A stretch of DNA of 64,000 nt from Mesorhizobium sp. L-8-3 (GCF_016756615.1 NZ_AP023262.1:5767501-5831500), one strand, 5' to 3'. Positions 25,944 through 34,242 are shown, counted from the first letter of the stretch. A program made the numbers and translations. The notes: generated by a model from the letters alone, not told the origin.

Positions 25944-27038
25944 TCATTGAACGGGCTGCGGCATGACCGCGAGGTCATGAAGCTCATGGCGATAGGGCTT
26001 CGCCGTTGGGGGCAGTATGCGCTCCACATGATGGTAGGGATCGCGAGCCTGCCTGAAGACCGTAGGGACAATTTCGCGATAGGCCGCCCAGAGGCTCGGA
26101 TATGGTACCGGCGTATCGTGCTTCATCATCTCGTGCAGATGGGGCAGCGCATGATACGGCACCATCGGGAACATGTGGTGCTCGACGTGGTAGTTCATGT
26201 TCCAGTAGACGAAGCGGAACAGCGGATTCATCATCACTGTGCGCGAGTTGAGGCGGTGGTCGAGTACGTCCTCGGCCAATCCGGCGTGCTGGGTAAGGTC
26301 GAAGAGCCGCGCCAGCCAGGCGCCGTACATGGTGGGCAACACGCCGATCAGCAGGACGGGTATCCAGCTCCGCAGCAGGAGCGAAAGCGCGACGGTGCCG
26401 AGATGTATCACCAGCCAGACGCGCGCGGTCGTGAACACTTTGGCCCGCGCGGCCTCGGGGATGAAATCGCGCTCCTCCCCGGTCAGCCGACCGAGGCTGT
26501 GGCGAACCATCGAAACGATCGAGTTGCAGACGCCGCCCACGGCCAGGAAGCTCAGCAGGATCAGCGGCAGGTTTGGTGGCCGCTTGACGGCGATCTCAGG
26601 ATCGCGCCCGACGATCAGTGTGTCTGTGTGGTGTCTGGCGTGGCTCCAGCGGGTCACCTCGGACTCGCGCATGACCATGAAGCTGGCAAGCTGATACACC
26701 ATGTCGTTCATCCAGAATGTCCGGAAGGCGGTGCCGTGGCCGCATTCGTGCCAGCGTGAGTCCGACGCCGAACCGTAGAGCACGCCATACAGAGCGAAGA
26801 AGGGCAGCGCGAGCCACGAGCCGTCGAAATGGACGCCGCCGGCAGCACTCGCCGCCAGAAGCGCGAACCACAGCAGCGTGTCCCTGATGGCGGGTCCGTC
26901 GCTGCGCTGCATCAGCGCCTTCATTTCCCTGCGTGGAATCTCGGTGTGGTACCATTCGGCAGCGGCCAGGCCCGCCGCGACGGCGGCGCGTGAACTCGGT
27001 CCTGCGAGGCTGTAGTCGCGTAGCGGTTCGCCTGGCAT
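25944..27038 (-). CDS. Membrane di-iron oxygenase of the fatty acid desaturase family, MocD-like
   Basis: A 364-residue integral membrane protein with the three histidine boxes of the desaturase/hydroxylase family: HECGH (residues 97-101), HARHH (133-137) and HVEHH near 284-288, between several membrane helices. The adjoining Rieske ferredoxin and reductase genes make a three-component oxygenase. This is the make-up of MocD-MocE-MocF, reported in Sinorhizobium rhizopine use to remove the O-methyl group of 3-O-methyl-scyllo-inosamine. Here the substrate is unknown; O-demethylation or hydroxylation is likely. A GGGAGGAG ribosome site precedes the ATG at 27038. Divergent from a LacI-type regulator. 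Confidence 0.88.
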   Translation of the reverse strand: MPGEPLRDYSLAGPSSRAAVAAGLAAAEWYHTEIPRREMKALMQRSDGPAIRDTLLWFALLAASAAGGVHFDGSWLALPFFALYGVLYGSASDSRWHECGHGTAFRTFWMNDMVYQLASFMVMRESEVTRWSHARHHTDTLIVGRDPEIAVKRPPNLPLILLSFLAVGGVCNSIVSMVRHSLGRLTGEERDFIPEAARAKVFTTARVWLVIHLGTVALSLLLRSWIPVLLIGVLPTMYGAWLARLFDLTQHAGLAEDVLDHRLNSRTVMMNPLFRFVYWNMNYHVEHHMFPMVPYHALPHLHEMMKHDTPVPYPSLWAAYREIVPTVFRQARDPYHHVERILPPTAKPYRHELHDLAVMPQPVQ

Positions 27039-27124
27039 CGTCTCCTCCCGTCACGATTGGTTGTGCGACAATCGCGAAGCAGCTTGCCGAATTCAACTCG
27101 TCTTGATATTTTCCCTCAAAATCA

Positions 27125-27135
27125 TCATTCAATGA
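27125..27135. promoter_or_regulatory. Short palindrome at the LacI-type gene start
   Basis: TCATTCAATGA, a perfect palindrome around one central base, covers the start codon at 27132 in the 93-base divergent region. It could be an autoregulatory site; it is too short to be sure. Confidence 0.25.
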
Positions 27136-28196
27136 AAGAAACTGTCATTACTGAGGAACCCGGGTCGCAGCGGATAACTCTCTCGGACGTGGCAAAGGCT
27201 GCCGGAGTGAGCCTCGCCACGGTCGACAGGGTGCTGAACGGAAGGGCGCCGGTCAGCGGCAAGCGCGCGCAGCAGGTCTACGACGCCGCCCGTGCGCTCG
27301 GCTATCACGGGCTACCGATCCTGAGAGCGCGCGCGCCGGCGCCGCGCCAGCATATGCGTCTTGGCATTGCCATCCGCCGGCGGCACCACGCCTTTTATCA
27401 GCAGATCGAAGCCGACCTGCGGGCGGCGGCGGCACGCCATTCGACTGCCGAGGTGGAACTCGCCTTCTATTATCACTCGGACAATTCACCAGCAGAGGCG
27501 GTCAGGCTCGCCCGCGAAATGGGCGGCCATTGCGACGCGATCGCGATGATGGCTCCGGACAGTGCGGAGTTGCGCGATACCATCCTCGGCCTGCGTCAGC
27601 GGAAGGTGTTCACATTTTCCATTCTGTCGGACTTCGCGGTCGATTTCCGCCACGCCTATATCGGCGTCAACAACCGGCAGGCCGGGCGGACGGCGGCCTG
27701 GGGAATTGCCCATACGGCCCTGCGCCCGGGACGGGTGGCTCTGGTCACGGGCGCTTACCACTTTAGCGCCCAGGAAATGCGGGAGTTGGGTTTCCGGTCC
27801 TATATGCGGGAACGCTGCCCCCACTTCGCGATCGTTGACACGGCCGCTGTCGCCGAGTCTTCCGACGCCGTGAGGCAGGCCGTGGGACAGCTACTGGATA
27901 GAAACGACGATCTGGTCGGCGTCTACGTCGCCAGCGGCGGCTTCGAGGGCGCGCTGGAGGCCCTGACGGCAAGGGGTCGGGAGAGAACGGTGTCGCTCGT
28001 CGTCAACGAGATCACTCCAAGCTCGCGCCAGGCGCTTCTCGCGGGAACCGTCTCAATGGTCATCGCGACGCCAGTGCGCGAATTTACGCGGCAACTGGTC
28101 GACGAAGCCGTCAGTACCGTGCAGACGATGGGAACCGAGTTGTCGCGGCCCGAGGCCCTCCCGTTCAACATCGTCATTTCCGAGAACACGACCTGA
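27132..28196 (+). CDS. LacI family transcriptional regulator
   Basis: A 354-residue repressor. The LacI DNA-binding domain is clear: ITLSDVAKAAGVSLATVDRV near residues 14-33, with VDRVLNGRAPVSGK as the hinge approach, then a periplasmic-binding-protein-like sugar domain (LGIAIRRRHHAFYQQIEADL onward). VDRVLN in place of the commoner VSRVLN is typical of the DeoR/LacI subgroup linked to inositol and rhizopine-type cyclitols. It is divergent from the oxygenase operon and most likely controls it in response to a cyclitol or sugar-like ligand. No good ribosome site is seen before the ATG at 27132. Confidence 0.9.
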   Translation: MKETVITEEPGSQRITLSDVAKAAGVSLATVDRVLNGRAPVSGKRAQQVYDAARALGYHGLPILRARAPAPRQHMRLGIAIRRRHHAFYQQIEADLRAAAARHSTAEVELAFYYHSDNSPAEAVRLAREMGGHCDAIAMMAPDSAELRDTILGLRQRKVFTFSILSDFAVDFRHAYIGVNNRQAGRTAAWGIAHTALRPGRVALVTGAYHFSAQEMRELGFRSYMRERCPHFAIVDTAAVAESSDAVRQAVGQLLDRNDDLVGVYVASGGFEGALEALTARGRERTVSLVVNEITPSSRQALLAGTVSMVIATPVREFTRQLVDEAVSTVQTMGTELSRPEALPFNIVISENTT

Positions 28197-28250
28197 CTGA
28201 ATTCATCGGGCCGAGCTTGTCCGTTGTCGCGGGAACGGGAGCCTTGCGAA

Positions 28251-29042
28251 CTAACCGGCCAGTCTGCGCGAAACGGTCGCAACGGCCTCGCCGAGGACCT
28301 CTACGCAGTGGTCTCGGACGGCGTCGTTGAACCGCGGCATGGGGATGGCGATGTTGATGGAGGCTAGCGGAAAGCCGGACTCGTCCAGAAGTGGCCGCGC
28401 CACGCCGGCTATCCCCGGCGTGAACTCCTCGACCACGTAGGCCACGCCGCTCTGACGCACCACTTCCAGTTCATCGATGAGGGCCTTGACCGTACGGATC
28501 GTGGCCAGCGTAATCGGCTCGAACGTGACCCGCGCCAGGTACTCCTTCAGCATCTCGTCCGGCAGGAATGCAAGAAGCGCCTTGCCGCCGGAGGTGGCGT
28601 AGAGGGGAGCGGTGTCGCCCAGCCGCATGTGGTAGAGCAGCCTGCGCGGGCTCGTCACGCAGGCGACCACCTGCGATGACATCCCCCTCATCACGTTAAG
28701 CGCGCACGATTCCTGCGTTTGCAGCGTGACCCATTCGAGCACGCTCTCGGCGGCGGGGATGACCTCGCTGCCGCCTTTTGCATGCCGCGCCAGCCGGGCC
28801 ACGGCGGTACCGAGTTCATAGCCTTTGGTGGCCGGGACGTAAGCCAGGTATCCGCGATTGACCAAGGTCTTGAGAAGCTGCGTGAGGCTGCTCTTGGGGA
28901 TGCCGAGCTCCTCGGCGATCTCGGAATGGGTTTTCTCCGCGCCCCAGCGGCCGATATATTCGAGAAGATCGAGCGCCCGCGTCGCGGACTTGACGACGCC
29001 TTGTTCCGTTGGGGTCTTTTCGCCGTCCATGGCCTCTCGCAT
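28251..29042 (-). CDS. IclR family transcriptional regulator
   Basis: A 263-residue regulator with an N-terminal winged helix (ALDLLEYIGRWGAEKTHSEI, then ELGIPKSSLTQLLKTL, residues about 20-60) and a C-terminal GAF-like effector domain that ends in the usual GFPLASINIAIP. IclR proteins often control aromatic and carboxylic acid breakdown. The ATG at 29042 follows GGAAG and lies inside a frame that could also start at 29078 or 29090. It follows the isomerase gene on the same strand with no gap to speak of, so the two are one transcript. Confidence 0.9.
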   Translation of the reverse strand: MREAMDGEKTPTEQGVVKSATRALDLLEYIGRWGAEKTHSEIAEELGIPKSSLTQLLKTLVNRGYLAYVPATKGYELGTAVARLARHAKGGSEVIPAAESVLEWVTLQTQESCALNVMRGMSSQVVACVTSPRRLLYHMRLGDTAPLYATSGGKALLAFLPDEMLKEYLARVTFEPITLATIRTVKALIDELEVVRQSGVAYVVEEFTPGIAGVARPLLDESGFPLASINIAIPMPRFNDAVRDHCVEVLGEAVATVSRRLAG

Positions 29043-29061
29043 CTCTGAGCTTCCGCTCGCG

Positions 29062-29895
29062 TCAGGGAGCCGGCTCATCGCTCCAGGCACGCTCTATCAC
29101 GGATCGCGACAGCTTCGCAGCCAAGCGCAACCGGTCGATGGTGGATAGTTCCCCATGGCGAATCGTCGGCGCTTCCAGCGCCACGGGAACGTCGCGCGGG
29201 AATGCTCTCAGGAAGGCGCTCAGCCACAGTTCGCCCTCGCCGGGATAAAGCCGCGCGCCCCGCGCCTCCCGGCGCAGGGCGTCGGTGTCCATCGGTGGTC
29301 GGCTTGGCGCGTCGCAGAGATGAACGTAGCGAAACAGGTCCGGGGGATAGAGTGCGAGATCATCGGGCGAACCGCCGGAGCGTGCGAGATGAAGCGCATC
29401 GACGAGGAGCCCGGCGTCGGCTGCTCCGGCGGCCGCAAGCAGTTCATGCGCCTCCGCCAGGGAGCGAACCGCCGTGTAGGGAATGAATTCCAGCATGGGC
29501 GACAGGCCGCAGGCCACCGCGTCTTCACAGGTCTTGCCAAGACTTTCGGTCAGCCGCGCGCGGTGGGGGTCGTGCCCGACGATCAGCACGTGGCGCGCAC
29601 CGAGTTCGGCTCCGACTTCATAGGCGCGTCGGAACGCGTCCAGATCGCTGTCCGGCCGCAACCAGAACGCCTCGATGTCGAGCAGTTCGATCCCAGTTTG
29701 GCGCAGCCGTTGCCGGATCGCACGCCGGGTCTTCGGCTCTTCCAGCACCGGCGCGACAACGTCGCCAGGCAGCGGCGGCCAAAGGCGCAGCCCGACCGCG
29801 TCGAACCCCGCGCCAGCCGCCAGCTCGATCAGTTCGATGGGGTGCGTCGAGAGCTGGGTCAGGTGGGCGAGTGACAGTATTGCGGGCATGGCCAT
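29062..29895 (-). CDS. Sugar phosphate isomerase/epimerase family protein (first)
   Basis: A 277-residue xylose-isomerase-like TIM barrel (AP endonuclease 2 family). The four likely metal ligands of the fold are seen in order: Glu in MLEFIPYT, Asp and His in LLVDALHLARSGG, His in YVHLCDA and Glu in VALEAPTI. Relatives include sugar epimerases, inosose isomerases, hydroxypyruvate isomerase and 3-dehydroshikimate dehydratases. Its place, divergent from the SnoaL/AroE operon and cotranscribed with the IclR gene, suggests it belongs to the same pathway. The ATG at 29895 is uncertain; 29889 is as good. Confidence 0.8.
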   Translation of the reverse strand: MAMPAILSLAHLTQLSTHPIELIELAAGAGFDAVGLRLWPPLPGDVVAPVLEEPKTRRAIRQRLRQTGIELLDIEAFWLRPDSDLDAFRRAYEVGAELGARHVLIVGHDPHRARLTESLGKTCEDAVACGLSPMLEFIPYTAVRSLAEAHELLAAAGAADAGLLVDALHLARSGGSPDDLALYPPDLFRYVHLCDAPSRPPMDTDALRREARGARLYPGEGELWLSAFLRAFPRDVPVALEAPTIRHGELSTIDRLRLAAKLSRSVIERAWSDEPAP

Positions 29896-29926
29896 CGATC
29901 CGAGTGGCAGAATCCGGTTTACTTAT

Positions 29927-29949
29927 AGAACAAGTTCTCCTATGTGAAC
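29927..29949. promoter_or_regulatory. Candidate operator in the divergent isomerase/SnoaL region
   Basis: AGAAC-AA-GTTCT (29927-29938) is a perfect inverted repeat, followed closely by TGTGAAC (29943-29949). TGTGAAC recurs twice in the region before the TRAP operon (34081 and 34241), so one regulator of the island may bind all three places. Confidence 0.35.
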
Positions 29950-29972
29950 AGATACCAAGGAGGAACCGAGCC

Positions 29973-30611
29973 ATGACTGCGCCGTTCGATGACCGGTTCA
30001 CCATCCGGGAACTGCTGGAAAACTGGGTCGTCTGGCGCGACGCGGGCGACTGGGAGCGTTTCCGCACCGTCTGGCACGACGACGGGCGGATGATGGCGAC
30101 CTGGTTCCAGGGAACAGCGGACGAGTTCATTGCGGTCAGCCGCAAAGGCTTCGAGAACGGCGTGCGCATCCTGCACTTCCTGGGCGGCACGTCGATCGAC
30201 CTGTCGGGTGACAGGGCGATCGCCCAGACGAAGATGACGATCAGCCAGCGCGCCAAAGTCGAGGGCGTGGCCTGCGACGTCGTCTGCACCGGTCGCTTTT
30301 ATGATTTCCTGGAGCGCCGCGGCGGGCGCTGGGGTGTCGTGCTGCGCCAGCCGATCTACGAGAAGGACCGCCTGGATCCGATCGATCCGACCGAAGCCCC
30401 GAGGCTGGACAGCGAGCTGCTGCAGGCATTTCCCGAGGGCTACAGGCACCTCGCCTACCTGCAGACCGGCATCGGCTACACGGTCAAGCGCGACATGCCC
30501 GGCCTGATCGGGCCCGAGGTCGAGGCGCTCTATGCTCGCGGCCGGGGCTGGCTCGAAGGCGGCCCCACCGGCGTGCCGGGAGATCAACCGGCGCAAGCGA
30601 CCGGTGCGTGA
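29973..30611 (+). CDS. SnoaL/NTF2-like protein
   Basis: A 212-residue protein with an N-terminal NTF2/SnoaL-like cone fold: TIRELLENWVVWRDAGDWER is the first helix pair typical of small hydroxylase- and dehydratase-like NTF2 proteins, followed by strands with RILHFLGGTSIDL and CDVVCTGRFYDFLE. Many act on steroid or aromatic ring substrates; some are aromatic dioxygenase beta-type subunits. The ATG at 29973 follows AAGGAGGAA. It leads a plus-strand operon with the EthD-like, AroE-like and TIM-barrel genes. Catalytic residues cannot be assigned. Confidence 0.78.
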   Translation: MTAPFDDRFTIRELLENWVVWRDAGDWERFRTVWHDDGRMMATWFQGTADEFIAVSRKGFENGVRILHFLGGTSIDLSGDRAIAQTKMTISQRAKVEGVACDVVCTGRFYDFLERRGGRWGVVLRQPIYEKDRLDPIDPTEAPRLDSELLQAFPEGYRHLAYLQTGIGYTVKRDMPGLIGPEVEALYARGRGWLEGGPTGVPGDQPAQATGA

Positions 30612-30642
30612 CGGCCGCGCGCTCGAAACGGAAACTGAACCG

Positions 30643-30792
30643 ATGCAACCCTTCGTGTGCGGGTCTGAGCCCTCGCGCGTGATCTTCGGTGCCGAGGCAC
30701 CCGCCTGCCTCGGCGAAGAGATCGAGCGGCGCGACATCCGGCGCGTGGAGCAGCTTCCCAGGTCGCCGCATCGGACCAACACCACCGACTGA
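30643..30792 (+). pseudogene. Vestigial start of a maleylacetate reductase-like gene
   Basis: A 49-codon frame whose first part, MQPFVCGSEPSRVIFGAE then EEIERRDIRRV, matches the N-terminus of maleylacetate reductases (iron-type alcohol dehydrogenase family, usual form with F-x-Y-x-SLPSRVVFG and LxxEIERLGxRR). After about 35 codons the similarity stops and the frame ends; the remaining 300-odd residues of the enzyme are missing. It looks like what is left after a deletion that joined the gene start to the EthD-like gene. Maleylacetate reductase acts in hydroxyquinol and resorcinol breakdown, a hint at past or related chemistry of the cluster. Confidence 0.6.
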
Positions 30793-30805
30793 ACGGAGAC
30801 ACCCG

Positions 30806-31489
30806 ATGCCGCTCAAGGGCAAAGCCATCATGATCGTCTGGCACGACATCAGACAGGGATCGGAACCGGACTATCACCTCTGGCATACGCGCGAGCACAT
30901 GCCGGAGCGGCTCGCCGTACGGGGTTTCCTGCGCGGACGCCGCGGGGTGGACTGGAACCGCGACAGGCATCGCTACCTGACCCTCTACGAAGGAGAGAGC
31001 ATCGGTACTTTCGGTTCGCCGGAGTATCTCCGGCGGCTCAACAATCCCACGCCGTGGACGCTGAGAACCCAGCCGACCTTCTACAACTTCATCCGTTGCG
31101 CCTGCGTCTTGGCCGCAAGCATCGGACGCGGCGTCGGCGGAGCGATGGCGACCATCCGCGTGCCATTCAACGGCGTTGACGACGCGGGCTTTCGCGCTCT
31201 GGCTCAGCCCTTGGCAGAGGAAATCATTGAACTCGAGGGCGTCTCGGCGGTCCATCTCGCTGTCGCTCGCCCTGACGTGACAGGCGCGAAGACCCGCGAA
31301 ACCGAGCTTCGCGGCATGACGAGAGACGACATCTTCGACGCCGTGATCATGATCGATGGCATCGGGCGCCGCGAACTGGAGAGGCTCGACGCAAAGATCA
31401 TGGGCCGGTTGCGGGCGCGCGGCCTCAGCATCGATCCGGCCGAAGCAGCCATCTACGACATGGCCTTCTGCCTCGATGCAACGGACTGA
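30806..31489 (+). CDS. Two-domain EthD/stress-response barrel-like protein
   Basis: A 227-residue protein made of two ferredoxin-like (dimeric alpha-beta barrel) halves. The first, residues about 1-105, has IMIVWHDIRQGSEPDYHLWH and HMPERLAVRGFLRGRRG, as in EthD-like proteins; the second, from about 115, has MATIRVPFNGVDDAGF and so on. No catalytic residue can be named, though the His and Asp of the first half are conserved in relatives. Such proteins often lie in operons for aromatic or cyclic substrates. A GGAG ribosome site precedes the ATG at 30806. Confidence 0.65.
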   Translation: MPLKGKAIMIVWHDIRQGSEPDYHLWHTREHMPERLAVRGFLRGRRGVDWNRDRHRYLTLYEGESIGTFGSPEYLRRLNNPTPWTLRTQPTFYNFIRCACVLAASIGRGVGGAMATIRVPFNGVDDAGFRALAQPLAEEIIELEGVSAVHLAVARPDVTGAKTRETELRGMTRDDIFDAVIMIDGIGRRELERLDAKIMGRLRARGLSIDPAEAAIYDMAFCLDATD

Positions 31490-31497
31490 GCAGCACA

Positions 31498-32367
31498 ATG
31501 AAAGCGGATGACATCGAACTCGTGACCAGGCGGCCGGTCGTCGACGGCGCCACGCAGCTGGTGGGCATCGTCGGGAGCCCGATTGCCCAGGTCCGCGCGC
31601 CGGAAGTCTGGACGGGCCTGTTCCATTTTCACGGACTCAACATCATCTGCGTCCCGTTTCACATGCTCCCCGAAGGCCTTCCGGATTTCTTCGCCGGGGC
31701 CAGGAGGCTGCGGAACCTTGCCGGCCTGATCGTGACGATCCCGCATAAGCCGGCAGCCGTTAACCTCGTCGACGGCCTGACCGAACGCGCCGCCCTCGTG
31801 CGGTCGGTCAACTTCATCTGCATTCGCCCGGATGGCCGCTGGGTAGGCGATATCGTCGACGGCATCGGTTTCGTCGAAAACCTCAAGGCCCATGGCGTCG
31901 ACCCCCGGGGCATGCGCGCGCTGCTGATCGGAACCGGCGGGGTCGGAACGGCGATCGCCTTCGCGCTCGCCGAGTCCGGCGTCTCAGAGCTCTTTGTCCA
32001 CGACCGCGACACCGCGCGCAGCGACGGCCTCGCCGCGCGGCTCTCGAACCTTGAGCGTCCGGTGCGCACTGGGCCACCGGACCCGGCCGGCTTCGACCTC
32101 GTCGTCAACGCGTCTCCCCTGGGAATGAAAAGCGACGACCCGATGCCAATGGACGCGACACGCATTGGTGCCGGCAGCGTGGTGGCGGACGTGATCGTGC
32201 ATGAAACCGAACTGCTGCGACGGGCTGCCGCGCTCGGCTGCAGGACGATCGACGGGACCGGAATGATGGATCACCAGCTCGCGTTCATGGCAGGACACAT
32301 GGGGCTCGGCGAGATGGATTTCAGCGCGGCAACCGCCCGGCGTATCGCCGCGGCCGCTCGTCGATAG
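31498..32367 (+). CDS. Shikimate dehydrogenase-like protein with altered substrate anchor
   Basis: A 289-residue member of the AroE family. Catalytic residues are kept: Lys84 in GLIVTIPHK, Asn105 in SVNF and Asp121 in VDGIGF, and the NADP/NAD fold GTGGVGTAIA starts near residue 145. The part that holds the carboxylate of shikimate, normally PIxHSxSP, reads PIAQVRAP, so both serines are lost. It is therefore likely to reduce or oxidise a different ring compound. It is in the middle of the plus-strand operon and starts 8 bases after the EthD-like gene. A role with quinate, a cyclitol ketone or a similar compound is possible. Confidence 0.8.
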   Translation: MKADDIELVTRRPVVDGATQLVGIVGSPIAQVRAPEVWTGLFHFHGLNIICVPFHMLPEGLPDFFAGARRLRNLAGLIVTIPHKPAAVNLVDGLTERAALVRSVNFICIRPDGRWVGDIVDGIGFVENLKAHGVDPRGMRALLIGTGGVGTAIAFALAESGVSELFVHDRDTARSDGLAARLSNLERPVRTGPPDPAGFDLVVNASPLGMKSDDPMPMDATRIGAGSVVADVIVHETELLRRAAALGCRTIDGTGMMDHQLAFMAGHMGLGEMDFSAATARRIAAAARR

Positions 32368-32416
32368 CGGTTCGAGGCCAGCACCACCGACAGCCACTGC
32401 GGACAGGGGACTGGAC

Positions 32417-33211
32417 ATGAGACTTGGTGGGACGACGTTCTCGTTCATGTGGAGCGAGCCGGCGCACGAGACGATGCGGCGCCTCGGTCGCCTGGGCCTG
32501 CGAGAGTTCGACGTCGTCCTGGCGCCCGGTCATTTGTGGGCGGACGAACTCGATACCGGAGCCCGGCGCGACTTGCTGCAGGCGCTCTCGCGGGAGGGCA
32601 TGAAAATCGAGTCGCTGAACCTCCCCGCACTCGACTTCAACCTCGGCAGTTGCCTGGCCGAGGTGCGAGACCACGCGGTCCGCAACTACGCCGAAGCTTT
32701 GCGTCTCTCCGCGGATCTGGGCGGCCGCGGTGTCGTCGTCGTGCCGGGTCGCGTCTCCGGCCTGCTGCCGCCGAAGATGGAGGACACAATGTCATGGCTT
32801 GGCGACAGCATCGAGGCGCTGCTGCACTTCGCCGACAAGACGGGACAAGACCTGCTGCTCGAGACGCATCCGCTGACAGCGATCCCCACCGCAGAGGCGG
32901 TCGCCGCTTTCATCGAAACGATTGGCCATCCGCGTCTGCTGGTCGCCTACGACGTAGCCAATGCCAAATTCATCGGCGAGGATCAAGTCGCGGCCCTCCG
33001 CCGCCTCAAGCCGATCCTGGGCCAGGTGCATGTATCCGATGCGAAGCGCAGTTCGTGGAAGCACGACCCCGCCGGCCTGGGGACGGTGAATTTCGGCGAA
33101 GTCAGGGCTACGCTCGGAGAGATTGCGTTCGACGGGCTCGCCGTGGTTGAGGTGATCTCCAGCAACGCTGTGGCCGATACCGAAGCGACCGTCCACGCTT
33201 TGAACGGATGA
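32417..33211 (+). CDS. Sugar phosphate isomerase/epimerase family protein (second)
   Basis: A 264-residue xylose-isomerase-like TIM barrel. Likely metal ligands run in the usual order: Glu in LLLETHPL, Asp in VAYDVANAKF, His in QVHVSDA and Glu in VVEVIS. The family includes 3-dehydroshikimate dehydratases that make protocatechuate, so in a cluster with a dehydroquinase it may have that job; epimerase or isomerase activity is as possible. It ends the operon that begins with the SnoaL-like gene. The ATG at 32417 follows GGGGACTGGAC. Confidence 0.8.
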   Translation: MRLGGTTFSFMWSEPAHETMRRLGRLGLREFDVVLAPGHLWADELDTGARRDLLQALSREGMKIESLNLPALDFNLGSCLAEVRDHAVRNYAEALRLSADLGGRGVVVVPGRVSGLLPPKMEDTMSWLGDSIEALLHFADKTGQDLLLETHPLTAIPTAEAVAAFIETIGHPRLLVAYDVANAKFIGEDQVAALRRLKPILGQVHVSDAKRSSWKHDPAGLGTVNFGEVRATLGEIAFDGLAVVEVISSNAVADTEATVHALNG

Positions 33212-33279
33212 CAGCAATGGCGTATCCGCGACACGCTTGGCGATGTCCCCTCTCCAGCCTGGCGCGGCCGCACCACTCC

Positions 33280-33984
33280 TCAGCGCGTATATTCCGAACC
33301 GAACCCGGTCATGTCCGCATCGAGACGCCCGAGGATGGTCAGCAGTATCTCCTGCTTGCGCGCCCGCCGGAACGCCGGCGACTGCATGTCGACATTGAAT
33401 GCCGCGGTGAAGGTGGCACGGTTCGACACGTTGAAGAAGGACAAGGCCGAGATCGTCATGTGGACCTCGACCGGCGAGATCGTCCGCCGGAAGTTCTCCT
33501 TTTCGTAGCCCCTCCTGAGCAGCCGCTCGATGCGGGCGATGATCGGCTGATGCAATTCCTGGACAACGGACGATGTCGCGAGGAAGCGGGCATCGTTCAG
33601 GTTTTCCGTCATCAGAAGCTTGACGTAGGTGGGGTGCGCGAAATGGAAGTCGAAGGAGAATTCGACGAGGTTCTTCAGCGATTGCCGCGGGTCGTCCTCG
33701 TCCAGGTTGATCGCGAGCTCCGCGGTTCGCATGCGACGGTAGCCGTTCTCGAGAACGGCCAGGTAGAGCTTCGCCTTGGACGAGAAATAGTAATAGATCA
33801 TGCGCTTGCTGCGCTTGGTCTTGGCCGCGATGCTGTCGAGCTTGGCGCCGCCGAAACCGTGGCGTGCGAACTCTGCCTCCGCCGCCTTCAGAATGTCCGC
33901 ACGGGTGCGATCCGGATCGTTGCTCGGCAGCGACCGCTCGTATCTACGGCTAGGACCTGCTCTGCCTGGCGGCTGCTCGTTCAT
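33280..33984 (-). CDS. TetR/AcrR family transcriptional regulator
   Basis: A 234-residue TetR repressor. The helix-turn-helix is ILKAAEAEFARHGFGGAKLD followed by IAAKTKRSKRMIYYYF (residues about 30-70), and the C-terminal domain resembles the TetR_C_11-like group (FFNVSNRATF). It lies between the SnoaL and TRAP operons and is divergent from the TRAP operon, with an inverted repeat about 100 bases before its start. It most likely controls the TRAP operon and perhaps the whole island. Confidence 0.9.
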   Translation of the reverse strand: MNEQPPGRAGPSRRYERSLPSNDPDRTRADILKAAEAEFARHGFGGAKLDSIAAKTKRSKRMIYYYFSSKAKLYLAVLENGYRRMRTAELAINLDEDDPRQSLKNLVEFSFDFHFAHPTYVKLLMTENLNDARFLATSSVVQELHQPIIARIERLLRRGYEKENFRRTISPVEVHMTISALSFFNVSNRATFTAAFNVDMQSPAFRRARKQEILLTILGRLDADMTGFGSEYTR

Positions 33985-34080
33985 GCCCTCGACCTCGGAC
34001 CAATCGCCCGCCCGTCCTTATCGCGAGAGGCGGCGTCGGCACAACCTCAGCCGCCGGCTCTCGGTCCGAACAGGCGAGCT

Positions 34081-34098
34081 TGTGAACCATTTTGTTCA
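34081..34098. promoter_or_regulatory. Candidate TetR operator
   Basis: TGAAC-CATTTT-GTTCA, a perfect 5-bp inverted repeat with a 6-base spacer (34083-34098), lies 100 bases before the tetR start. A sequence with the same TGTGAACC left half lies at 34241-34248. Confidence 0.45.
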
Positions 34099-34213
34099 TT
34101 ATCACCCGTCGCTCTCAGCTCCGCATGATTTACTGACGCGGAGTTGATACCTGATCATAGCGCGTTGAATCAACAATGTTCCTTGTGAATTTTCCACGTT
34201 TCGACCGAGGGGT

Positions 34214-34242
34214 TTGACTCAGTACGCATATCTGAGCTACTG
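34214..34242 (+). promoter_or_regulatory. Probable TRAP operon promoter
   Basis: TTGACT (34214-34219), 17 bases, CTACTG (34237-34242) fits a sigma-70 promoter. TGTGAACC overlaps the -10 end, where a repressor would block it. The dctP start is about 340 bases downstream, giving a long leader. Confidence 0.5.

Noticed and set aside
24339..28196. Classical rhizopine (moc) operon
   Set aside because: mocB (binding protein) and mocR are missing and mocA- and mocC-like genes are not adjacent, so the moc name is used only as a likeness.
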